14,069 bases of DNA from Methylocystaceae bacterium (GTDB lineage: Bacteria > Pseudomonadota > Alphaproteobacteria > Rhizobiales > Beijerinckiaceae): the NCBI GenBank assembly GCA_003105285.1, contig PQAN01000270.1:12648-26716 (forward strand), written 5' to 3'. Of the stretch, positions 7,698 to 14,069 are shown piece after piece. The notes under the pieces were generated by a model. It was not told where the DNA came from, did no database searches, and was given only the letters and a program-made list of their open reading frames with translations. Made by a program: the position numbers and the translations under genes. Positions within the stretch are counted from its first letter, which is position 1. Every line of letters begins with the position of its first letter.

Positions 7698-9200
7698 ATG
7701 ACGTTCGATCTCATCATCGTCGGGGGCGGCGTCAATGGCTGCGCCATCGCCCGCGACGCCGCCGGACGAGGTTTGAAGGTCCTTCTCGTCGAGCAGAAGG
7801 ACCTCGCCTCGGGCGCGTCCTCGGCCTCGACCAAGCTCGTCCATGGCGGGCTGCGCTATCTCGAGCATTATGAGTTCCGCCTCGTCCAAGAGGCGCTCGC
7901 CGAGCGCGAACTTCTGCTCGCCGCCGCCCCGCACATCATCTGGCCCTTGCGCTTCGTGCTGCCGCACGAGCGCTCGATCCGGCCGGCCTGGCTCATTCGC
8001 CTAGGGCTGTTTCTCTACGATCACCTCGCTCGCCGCGAGCGCATACCGGGGTCCGAGACCGTTCGGCTGGCGGGCGGGCCGCTCGGCGCGCCGCTGCGCG
8101 ACTCCTACCAGCTCGGCTTCTCCTATTTCGACTGCTGGGTCGACGACGCCCGTCTCGTCGCGCTCGAGGCGCAGGACGCGTTCGAGCGTGGCGCCGATGT
8201 GCGCGTCGGCGCGAAACTGATCGGTGCGAAGCGCCAGGAGTCCATGTGGACGGCGACGATCGCCGAAGCGAGCGGCCGCATCGACCGAGTCGCGGGCAAG
8301 GCGCTCGTCAACGCCTCCGGTCCCTGGGTGTCGGAAATACTCGAGCGGAGGCTGGGCCTCAGCTCGAAGAAGCATGTGCGGCTCGTCAAGGGCTCGCATA
8401 TCGTCACGCCCCGGCTCTACGACGGCGATCACGCCTATCTTCTGCAGAGGCCCGACAAGCGCATCATTTTCGCCATTCCCTTCGAGCAGGATTTCACGCT
8501 CGTCGGCACGACCGACGTCGCCTATGAAGGCGAGCCGGGGCCGGTGGCGATCAGCGAAGACGAGACCGCCTATCTGCTGGAGGGCGTCGATCGGTTCTTC
8601 CGGCGCAAAGTCGAGGCGAGCGATATCGTCTGGTCCTACGCCGGCCTGCGTCCTCTCTACGACGACGGATCGCTGCAGGCTTCGGTGATCACCCGCGATT
8701 ACGCCTTCGATCTCGACGCGCCGCCGGGCGATGCGCCGGCGCTGTCGATCTTCGGCGGCAAGATCACGACGGCAAGACGCCTCGCCGAACATGCGCTCGA
8801 CGACCTCGCGCCGTTTTTTGCGCATATGCGCCCCGCCTGGACGGCGCGCGCGGTCCTGCCCGGAGGCGATCTCGGCGAAGCGGGGTTCGACGCCTTCCTC
8901 GAAGAGCTCACGCGCCGCAAGCCGTTTCTCGCGCCGCGCGTCGCCCTCCGGCTCGCGAGGAGCTACGGCTCGCGCGTGTGGCGCTTTCTCGAAAAGGCGC
9001 AGAGCATGGCCGATCTCGGCGCCGATTACGGCGGCGGATTGAGCGACGCGGAAATCGCCTATCTTCACGATCACGAATGGGCGCGCTCGGTCGAAGACAT
9101 CCTATGGCGGCGCTCCAAGCTCGGCCTGCATCTGAGCGGCGCACAGAAGGCGGCGCTGGAGCGCGCCTTCGGCGAGACTTATGGTGTGTCCGGCGGATGA
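7698..9200 (+). CDS. glpD: aerobic glycerol-3-phosphate dehydrogenase
   Basis: GlpD is a peripheral inner-membrane flavoprotein that oxidises sn-glycerol 3-phosphate to dihydroxyacetone phosphate and reduces quinone. At 500 residues it has the usual length. The FAD-binding motif IVGGGVNG (7-14) ends its beta-alpha-beta unit with Glu32 in LLVEQ. The GlpD signature ARDAAGRG (18-25) and SSASTKLVHGGLRYLE (41-56) follow. The C-terminal DAO_C domain covers roughly residues 385-495. The ATG at 7698 is the only start that keeps the Rossmann fold directly at the N-terminus. Its weak GAGG site lies in a hairpin. glpK follows 106 bases later on the same strand, so the two probably form one pathway unit. 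Confidence 0.97.
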   Translation: MTFDLIIVGGGVNGCAIARDAAGRGLKVLLVEQKDLASGASSASTKLVHGGLRYLEHYEFRLVQEALAERELLLAAAPHIIWPLRFVLPHERSIRPAWLIRLGLFLYDHLARRERIPGSETVRLAGGPLGAPLRDSYQLGFSYFDCWVDDARLVALEAQDAFERGADVRVGAKLIGAKRQESMWTATIAEASGRIDRVAGKALVNASGPWVSEILERRLGLSSKKHVRLVKGSHIVTPRLYDGDHAYLLQRPDKRIIFAIPFEQDFTLVGTTDVAYEGEPGPVAISEDETAYLLEGVDRFFRRKVEASDIVWSYAGLRPLYDDGSLQASVITRDYAFDLDAPPGDAPALSIFGGKITTARRLAEHALDDLAPFFAHMRPAWTARAVLPGGDLGEAGFDAFLEELTRRKPFLAPRVALRLARSYGSRVWRFLEKAQSMADLGADYGGGLSDAEIAYLHDHEWARSVEDILWRRSKLGLHLSGAQKAALERAFGETYGVSGG

Positions 9201-9212
9201 GCCGCGGCGCTC

Positions 9213-9265
9213 GCCCCCTCCCCGACCCTCCCCCGCGTTCCGCAGGAGAGGGACAGGAAGGGGGC
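9213..9265. repeat. GC-rich intergenic palindrome between glpD and glpK
   Basis: gccccct (9213-9219) pairs with agggggc (9259-9265). Inside it ccctc/gaggg and a small gcg/cgc stem can also pair, making a long imperfect hairpin with a pyrimidine-rich left and purine-rich right half. It resembles dispersed intergenic repeats common in Proteobacteria. It lies 12 bases after the glpD stop and 41 bases before the glpK start, where it could lower read-through or protect the glpD message. Confidence 0.4.
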
Positions 9266-9306
9266 AAAGCGACGAGGCCGACTCTCGACTCCGCAGGAGG
9301 CATCCC

Positions 9307-10791
9307 GTGACCAAATATGTCGGCGCGATCGATCAGGGCACGACGAGCACGCGCTTCATCGTCTTCGACCGGGCGGGCGAGATCGTCGCGCTCGATCAGC
9401 GCGAACATGCGCAGATTTGTCCGCGTCCCGGCTGGGTCGAGCACGATGCGGCCGAAATCTGGCGCAATACGCGGCTCGTCATCGACGCCGCCTTGGCGAA
9501 AGCGGGACTGTCGAAAACAGATCTCGCTTGCGTCGGCCTCACCAATCAGCGCGAGACGACGCTGCTGTGGGATCGCAAGACCGGCCTCCCGCTGCACAAC
9601 GCCATCGTCTGGATGGACACGCGCACCGACGAACTCGTCGCGCGCTTTTCCACAGAGGGCGGCAAGGATCGTCTGCGCGCGCGCACCGGCCTGCCGCTCG
9701 CGACCTATTTCTCGAGCCTCAAGCTCGTCTGGCTGCTCGAGCATATTCCGGGCGCGCGCGAAATGGCTCGAGCGGGCGACGCGCTGTTCGGCACGATGGA
9801 TTCGTGGATCGCCTGGAACCTCACGGGCGGCGCGCATATGACCGACGTCACCAACGCCTCGCGCACGCAGCTCATGAATATCGAGACGCTGCAGTGGGAC
9901 GACGAGCTGTTGCGGCTGTTCGACATTCCACGCGCCTGCCTGCCGCGCATCCGCTCGTCGAGCGAAATCTATGGGACTTGCAGGGAGCCGCTCGACGGCG
10001 TCGCCTTCTCGGGCGCGCTCGGCGACCAGCATGCCGCGTTGCTCGGCCAGGCGTGCTTTGTGGCCGGAGACGCCAAGAACACTTATGGCACGGGATGTTT
10101 CCTGCTGATGAACATCGGCGAGAAACCGCGCGTTTCGACGAAGGGCCTCGTCACGACGCTCGCCTATAAATTGGGCGAGGCGAAGCCCGTCTATGCGCTC
10201 GAAGGGTCGATCGCCATCGCCGGCGCGCTCGTGCAATGGCTGCGCGACAATCTCGGACTCATCGAACACAGCCGCGACATCGAGGCGCTGGCGAACAGCG
10301 TTCCCGACAATGGCGACGTCTATTTCGTCCCCGCATTTTCCGGCCTCTACGCGCCGCATTGGCAGGAGCGGGCGCGCGGGCTCATCGCCGGCCTCACGCG
10401 CTTTTCCAACAAAGGCCATATCGCCCGCGCAGCGCTCGAGGCGGCGGCGTTCCAGACGCGCGACGTGCTCGAGGCGATGATCGCGGATTCGGGCGTCGAG
10501 ATAAAGGAGCTGCGCGTCGACGGCGGCATGGCCGTCAACGAGCCGCTCATGCAGTTTCAGGCGGATATTCTCGGCGCGCCGGTCGTGCGCCCGCGCTGCG
10601 TCGAAACGACGGCGCTCGGGGCGGCTTATGCCGCCGGCCTCGCGGTCGGCTATTGGAAAGACGAGGACGATCTTTCCGCCAATTGGCGCGCGGAAAAAAG
10701 TTGGAATCCCCAGATGCCGAGCGATGAGCGCGATCGGCTCGTCGCCAAATGGAACAAGGCGGTGGCCCGCTCGCTCGACTGGAAGGACTGA
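9307..10791 (+). CDS. glpK: glycerol kinase
   Basis: GlpK phosphorylates glycerol with ATP to sn-glycerol 3-phosphate, the substrate of the neighbouring GlpD. This 494-residue protein has normal length for the FGGY carbohydrate kinase family. The phosphate-binding loop AIDQGTTSTRFIVFD is at residues 7-21, GLTNQRETT at 77-85, the FGGY signature near 134-146 (YFSSLKLVWLLEH) and GDQHAALLGQ at 239-248 with the catalytic Asp240. TYGTGCF is at 259-265 and the adenosine-site DGGMAVN at 405-411. The start is GTG 9307, fixed by AGGAGG (9295-9300) six bases upstream. The frame is open further upstream, but that part translates the intergenic repeat. No glpF or glpR is visible nearby. Confidence 0.97.
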   Translation: MTKYVGAIDQGTTSTRFIVFDRAGEIVALDQREHAQICPRPGWVEHDAAEIWRNTRLVIDAALAKAGLSKTDLACVGLTNQRETTLLWDRKTGLPLHNAIVWMDTRTDELVARFSTEGGKDRLRARTGLPLATYFSSLKLVWLLEHIPGAREMARAGDALFGTMDSWIAWNLTGGAHMTDVTNASRTQLMNIETLQWDDELLRLFDIPRACLPRIRSSSEIYGTCREPLDGVAFSGALGDQHAALLGQACFVAGDAKNTYGTGCFLLMNIGEKPRVSTKGLVTTLAYKLGEAKPVYALEGSIAIAGALVQWLRDNLGLIEHSRDIEALANSVPDNGDVYFVPAFSGLYAPHWQERARGLIAGLTRFSNKGHIARAALEAAAFQTRDVLEAMIADSGVEIKELRVDGGMAVNEPLMQFQADILGAPVVRPRCVETTALGAAYAAGLAVGYWKDEDDLSANWRAEKSWNPQMPSDERDRLVAKWNKAVARSLDWKD

Positions 10792-10886
10792 TGCGCCTCC
10801 GTCATGACGGGCGCGGCGAAGGCGCTGGATCGCTTCATCGTTCATGCTCGTCGCAATGGCAGCGCTCCCCGAGGACGAGCGGGACG

Positions 10887-10954
10887 TTAGAGCGTTTCCA
10901 GCCGAAGCGGAAACCGGTTCGGCGTCGGAAACGCGTTAAAACAAGAAGCTGGAG
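10887..10954. repeat. Rhizobiales-type intergenic palindromic repeat
   Basis: The outer arms gcgtttcc (10892-10899) and ggaaacgc (10927-10934) pair perfectly. Inside, gccgaa/ttcggc and cgg/ccg form a second stem with an aaa loop. The 3' tail ttaaaacaagaagctggag follows. From memory, this layout (agcgtttcc, ccggttcg, then aaacgcgttaaaacaagaagctggag) matches short repeats scattered in many Rhizobiales genomes. It lies between the convergent stop codons of glpK and the porin gene, where a two-way transcription end is expected. Confidence 0.65.
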
Positions 10955-10955
10955 T

Positions 10956-12683
10956 CTAATATTTGGCGAGCACGGGCGCGGCCGGCGCGGACGCCCCCTC
11001 GAACGGATAATAGCGGAAGCTGGTGAAGACCATGCTGTCTCTCGCCGTCGGCGAGCCGCCGAAACCGAAGAATCCGTCCTTGACCGTGTAGGAATATTGC
11101 ACGCCGGCCCTCACCTTGCCGAACGAGCCCTCATACAATGTGTGCCAAACGCCTCCCGTGATCTGGCGGATGCTCTTGATCAGACCGGCGCAGGCGAAGG
11201 GGCCGCCGAGAGGGACATTGGCGGCCGTGCCGCCGGACAGGAACGGCGCCGTCGTCAGCGCGTCATTCTCCGCATTGCAGCCCAGATTGTTGAAGAACGG
11301 GTTGGCGTAGCCGCCGAACGCGACGAGCGGACCGAAGGCGGCGAACTGCGGGTTTCTGCTCGCGAACTCGCCGCCGGCGAAAGCGTAGATGTCGGTCTGC
11401 GGCGTGGCGTGCAGCGTCGCGCCGATGAGCAACATGCGTTCGTCGATGGGCAGCGGCGCGCCCGTGACCGACCATGTGGCGTCCGCGAGTTGCGCGCTGC
11501 CATAGCGGCCGATGCCGTGGCCGATCGCGCCGGAGACTTGGAAATCGAGGAGATCGGGGATGACCGAGACGAACGCGCCGCCGCCGAAGCCGCCGCCCCA
11601 CGCGTTGTGGTTGCCCCAATAGGCGCGGGTGGTGAAATTACGCATCAGGCCGAAGCCCTCGACATGCAGCTTGTGATCGCCGAGCCTCGCGTCCCAGGCG
11701 GCCTTGGCGATCAGATCTGGCGCGCGGTTCAGCGAATAGCTGTTCACGATATTGAAAGCGCCGCCGCCCGCCGCCGGCCCGAAGAGGATCGGATTCTGCA
11801 GCGGCAAGTTCGTCGTGCCGGTAATTCCGCGCGGCAAGGCGAGCCCCGGCGGCAGGACGCCATAGCCGGCGAAGGTGGTGGCGGCGCCTTCGGCCGCGAA
11901 GGCGAGCCAGAACCGCTTGTCGATATCCGCGACGAGGCGCAGCCCCGGCTGCCTCGCCCAGGTGTAGCCCGGAATATATTGATGGTCGATGGTCGGCGGC
12001 TGGACCGTCGTGTCCGGCCTGATGCCGAGCTTGTTCAACGTCACGAGCGACCAGGCCTGCCCGAACAGGAAATGGGCGCCGAAAAAGTCCCAGTCGATAT
12101 TGGCGTAGGCTTGGCGCAGTCTGAGATTATAGGAATTGCTCTCATTGGAGTTGGCGGTCTGCGCGGCGCCGAGAAAATCGGTTTCGACATAGCCGGCGAT
12201 AGCGGTGAAGGGATCGATGTCTCCCTTCACGAGCATGGACAGCCTCGTCGGGCGCGCGCTGAATCGAAACTCGCTCGAATGCGCCGTCGCGAAGAAGTCG
12301 TAGGGAATGTTCTGGAAGGGCGTGTTGATGTCCGCGCCGATCCAGCGGCTGCGCCACACGCTCTCGAGCGCCAGAAAGCCGCCGGGCTGGATCGTCAAGC
12401 CCCTGAACAGAAACTTGTCGGGGCCGAGCTCTTTCTTTTTCTCATCCTTCCTGTCGTCGGCGGAGGCTTCGGTCTTCGCCTTGGCGCCTCTGTCGGACTT
12501 CGCCTGCTTGTCGACGCGGCCCTCTAGCTTGTGCAGCCGCGCCTTCAACGCGCGAATTTCGGCGAGGAGCTCCGGGTCGGAGGCCGCCCGTGCGGGCGCG
12601 CTCCAGAGCGGGACAAGAGCGCCTGCGGCGACGCCGCCGAGAAAAACGAGAATTTCGGGGAGCCGGCTGGGTCTGGAATGCAT
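10956..12683 (-). CDS. outer-membrane porin with N-terminal coiled coil (DcaP-like)
   Basis: This 575-residue protein has an N-terminal signal peptide: basic start, then a hydrophobic stretch ILVFLGGVAAGALVPL and a probable cut after ARA at residue 33. A heptad-like coiled coil follows (about 36-62, LLAEIRALKARLHKLEGRV), then a charged Lys/Asp/Glu linker (63-88). From about residue 92 the sequence alternates polar and aromatic or glycine residues like a large beta barrel (for example QAYANIDWDFFGAHFLFGQ). Two cysteines, in NNLGCNAEN and GPFACAGL, could close an outer loop. The coiled coil followed by barrel resembles trimeric DcaP-type porins, but the family call is tentative and the cargo is unknown. 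The ATG at 12683 follows GGAGGA (12691-12696) by seven bases. Upstream in-frame codons give no signal peptide. It lies downstream of the AraC-type gene on the same strand. Confidence 0.82.
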   Translation of the reverse strand: MHSRPSRLPEILVFLGGVAAGALVPLWSAPARAASDPELLAEIRALKARLHKLEGRVDKQAKSDRGAKAKTEASADDRKDEKKKELGPDKFLFRGLTIQPGGFLALESVWRSRWIGADINTPFQNIPYDFFATAHSSEFRFSARPTRLSMLVKGDIDPFTAIAGYVETDFLGAAQTANSNESNSYNLRLRQAYANIDWDFFGAHFLFGQAWSLVTLNKLGIRPDTTVQPPTIDHQYIPGYTWARQPGLRLVADIDKRFWLAFAAEGAATTFAGYGVLPPGLALPRGITGTTNLPLQNPILFGPAAGGGAFNIVNSYSLNRAPDLIAKAAWDARLGDHKLHVEGFGLMRNFTTRAYWGNHNAWGGGFGGGAFVSVIPDLLDFQVSGAIGHGIGRYGSAQLADATWSVTGAPLPIDERMLLIGATLHATPQTDIYAFAGGEFASRNPQFAAFGPLVAFGGYANPFFNNLGCNAENDALTTAPFLSGGTAANVPLGGPFACAGLIKSIRQITGGVWHTLYEGSFGKVRAGVQYSYTVKDGFFGFGGSPTARDSMVFTSFRYYPFEGASAPAAPVLAKY

Positions 12684-12790
12684 TTGCGAATCCTCCAGAA
12701 CGTCACGACGGCCCGACACCTGAAAGGTTCGACCGACGCTCGAGAGCGCAACGCGAAAAGCACCACCGACAAACGAGACAACCGCCGTCA

Positions 12791-12807
12791 ATTAACGAGA
12801 CGTTAAT
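12791..12807. promoter_or_regulatory. 17-bp palindrome upstream of the porin gene
   Basis: ATTAACGagaCGTTAAT has perfect 7-base arms. It lies 25 bases after the regulator stop codon and about 107 bases before the porin start, in the only AT-rich patch of that spacer. No T-run follows, so a regulator binding site for the porin promoter is more likely than a terminator. Which protein binds is not shown. Confidence 0.4.
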
Positions 12808-12832
12808 GTCATGAACGAGAGAGGGCGTTTAC

Positions 12833-13813
12833 TTAAGACATGCGCCGGCGCCGCTCGTCGCCGGCGAGACAGGCCTTTCGGTACTCGCGCGGCGAACAAC
12901 CGAAGCTTTGTTTGAAGCTGCGGCCGAAATGAGAGAGATCGTTGAAGCCCCATGAGAAAGCGATATCGGTGAGGCTTCGGCCGGCGCTCGTCGGAGAGCC
13001 GATGTCGCGGCGGCAGCTCTCCAGCCGGCGTTTCCAGACGTAGCGCATCAGCGAGAGTCCGTCCTCCGCCAAAATGTCGTTCACATAGCGCGACGACACG
13101 CCGACAGAGGCGGCCACCGTCGCCGTGTCGAGTTTCGAATCGGCGAGATGCTCCTCTACATAGGCTCTGATTCTCGCCTCGAGAGCCGAGCGGCTGCGCG
13201 AGGTCGCGCCGGCCGGGCGCGCCGCCGTCAGCGCCAGAGCCAGCAGATCGAAGCAGTTCTCCGACAAAGCGTCGAATTGGCGCGCGGTCATGTCGCGCGC
13301 GTGTTCGGCGCAGGAGCGCAGGAAGCCGGCGGTCACCGAGCCGACGCCGCGATCGCCCTCCAACCGCAGAGCGGAGCAATGTTCGACGCCGGCCACGCTC
13401 TCCCTCAATTTCGAGCGAGGAATCGAGACGATCAATTTCGTGAAGCGTCCTGGACAGACGATTCGATGCGGCCGCGTCGCGTCATAGATCGTCATGTCGC
13501 CCGGCCGCAGAGCCGTTTCGCGCCCGTCCTGCTGCAGAAAATATTCGCCCGACAGCAGGAGAACCGCGAAATAGTCGTCGTGGCGGACGCTCTTCGGCTC
13601 CCTTTGCAGGCGTTCGATCGTGATGGCGTTCGAGCGGATGGCGGAGAGGCGTAGTCCGTTCCAAGGATAGATCGTCATCTCGTTGAAGAGGCGATCGTCC
13701 GCCGGCGGCGTGATCTCCACATCCGCGTATTCGCGGCCGATGACCTCGCGCAGCCATGCGCGGCGCTGACGGGTTGGAAGATCGTCCGTCGAAAAAACCA
13801 CGCGATCCGCCAT
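12833..13813 (-). CDS. AraC-family transcriptional regulator
   Basis: This is a 326-residue DNA-binding regulator. Residues about 40-190 match the cupin-like AraC ligand-binding type (YFAVLLLSGEYFLQQDGRE, then ALRPGDMTIYDATRPHRI at 101-118). The C-terminal 110 residues form the paired helix-turn-helix domain, starting near 210 (RIRAYVEEHLADSKLD). They include the second-helix signature LTDIAFSWGFNDLSHFGRSF (281-300) and KQSFGCSPREYR. The ligand cannot be inferred. I start it at ATG 13813, with AGAGGA immediately upstream at a short spacing. The frame is open 58 codons further, but that extension is arginine-rich and lies across the divergent promoter region. It is 149 bases upstream of the porin gene in the same direction and may control it, the divergent gene at 13956, or itself. 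Confidence 0.92.
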   Translation of the reverse strand: MADRVVFSTDDLPTRQRRAWLREVIGREYADVEITPPADDRLFNEMTIYPWNGLRLSAIRSNAITIERLQREPKSVRHDDYFAVLLLSGEYFLQQDGRETALRPGDMTIYDATRPHRIVCPGRFTKLIVSIPRSKLRESVAGVEHCSALRLEGDRGVGSVTAGFLRSCAEHARDMTARQFDALSENCFDLLALALTAARPAGATSRSRSALEARIRAYVEEHLADSKLDTATVAASVGVSSRYVNDILAEDGLSLMRYVWKRRLESCRRDIGSPTSAGRSLTDIAFSWGFNDLSHFGRSFKQSFGCSPREYRKACLAGDERRRRMS

Positions 13814-13842
13814 GTCCTCTCTACGCCCTCCGCTGCGGCGCC

Positions 13843-13883
13843 GTCCCGGTCGATTTTTCGTTCCGCCCCGTCCGAGCCGGGAC
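13843..13883. promoter_or_regulatory. spaced inverted repeat in the divergent regulator promoter region
   Basis: gtcccgg (13843-13849) and ccgggac (13877-13883) are exact inverted copies separated by 27 bases. They sit between the AraC-type gene and the divergent membrane-protein gene. The centre-to-centre distance of 34 bases is about three helical turns. They could be paired binding sites on one face of the DNA or a coincidence of GC-rich sequence. Confidence 0.25.
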
Positions 13884-13955
13884 AGGCGCCGGCGTCTATG
13901 ATCGAGCAGCGAGGTTTCGAAGACAATGTGAAGAATTCCCGCCGTTGGAGGAAAC

Positions 13956-14069
13956 ATGACCCGACACGCTCCCGAAGCGACGAACATCCTGCTGCTCAGA
14001 GGCGCGGCCCTGTGGCTGCTGGTCGCGATCGCGCTGGCCTTCGGCCTCGTCGGCCTGGCCTTCGGCCTG
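13956..14069 (+). CDS. membrane protein of unknown function, N-terminal part only
   Basis: The frame opens with MTRHAPEATN and stays open to the window end (38 codons). GGAGGA (13947-13952) lies just upstream, though closer than ideal. From about residue 11 the peptide is strongly hydrophobic (ILLLRGAALWLLVAIALAFG), consistent with a signal anchor or first membrane helix. A TATGAT at 13897-13902 could be its -10 box, without a clear -35. I do not recognise the family. Being divergent from the AraC-type gene, it is a possible target of that regulator. Confidence 0.55.
   Translation, partial: MTRHAPEATNILLLRGAALWLLVAIALAFGLVGLAFGL

Noticed and set aside
8908..10845. 645-codon open frame on the minus strand opposite glpD/glpK
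   Set aside because: It is antisense to two well-supported metabolic genes, rich in Arg/His/Asp, and has no ribosome binding site or domain.
10749..12527. 592-codon open frame on the plus strand opposite the porin gene
   Set aside because: It overlaps the end of glpK and the intergenic repeat. The minus strand has a signal peptide, a ribosome binding site and a barrel-like protein instead.
12684..12791. 36-codon N-terminal extension of the porin
   Set aside because: The extension is not signal-peptide-like, whereas the ATG at 12683 has GGAGGA at good spacing and is followed by a proper signal sequence.
13814..13987. 58-codon N-terminal extension of the AraC-type regulator
   Set aside because: It is arginine-rich, lies over the divergent gene's start and ribosome binding site, and adds nothing known in the family.

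Overview
The window looks like chromosomal DNA of a GC-rich alphaproteobacterium, probably of the Rhizobiales/Hyphomicrobiales. The evidence is a strong G/C bias at third codon positions, PurB, HicAB, GlpD and GlpK proteins of alphaproteobacterial type, and an intergenic palindromic repeat (10887-10954) of a kind I associate with Rhizobiales genomes. A methylotroph-type family such as Methylocystaceae or Beijerinckiaceae is a guess. The genes are mostly ordinary metabolic and regulatory ones. I found no convincing multi-gene novel system, CRISPR array, intact insertion sequence, tRNA or rRNA. The most informative parts are two broken genes and some unusual leader or spacer DNA.

Left part (1-3160): the window opens inside a beta-ketoacyl-ACP synthase II gene (fabF, minus strand, C-terminus outside). 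Next comes a decayed DUF2235 hydrolase relic (1327-1778, plus strand) that has lost its central catalytic segment. A perfect 17-bp-stem hairpin (1779-1815) separates the relic from purB (minus strand).

Middle (3161-6193): a divergent FAD-dependent D-amino-acid-dehydrogenase-like gene faces purB. It converges with a minus-strand cluster read as hicA (broken), hicB and a probably Tat-exported nucleoside deaminase, with gaps of 41 and 15 bases. The hicA toxin gene is knocked out of frame by an exact 22-bp tandem duplication (5781-5824), while hicB is intact. A promoter and palindrome that could be the HicB operator lie just upstream of hicA.

Right-centre (6194-10791): an RhlE-type DEAD-box RNA helicase is followed by glpD and glpK, all on the plus strand. 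glpD has a perfect TATAAT box and a leader with two strong hairpins, the second of which buries the presumed ribosome binding site. GlpK phosphorylates glycerol and GlpD oxidises glycerol 3-phosphate to dihydroxyacetone phosphate, so the pair is a complete glycerol entry route apart from an uptake facilitator, which is not in the window.

Right end (10792-14069): a Rhizobiales-type palindromic repeat sits between the convergent glpK and a large porin gene with an N-terminal coiled coil. Upstream of the porin, on the same strand, is an AraC-family regulator gene. A 17-bp palindrome lies between them, so the regulator may control the porin. A divergent membrane-protein gene begins at 13956 and runs off the window.
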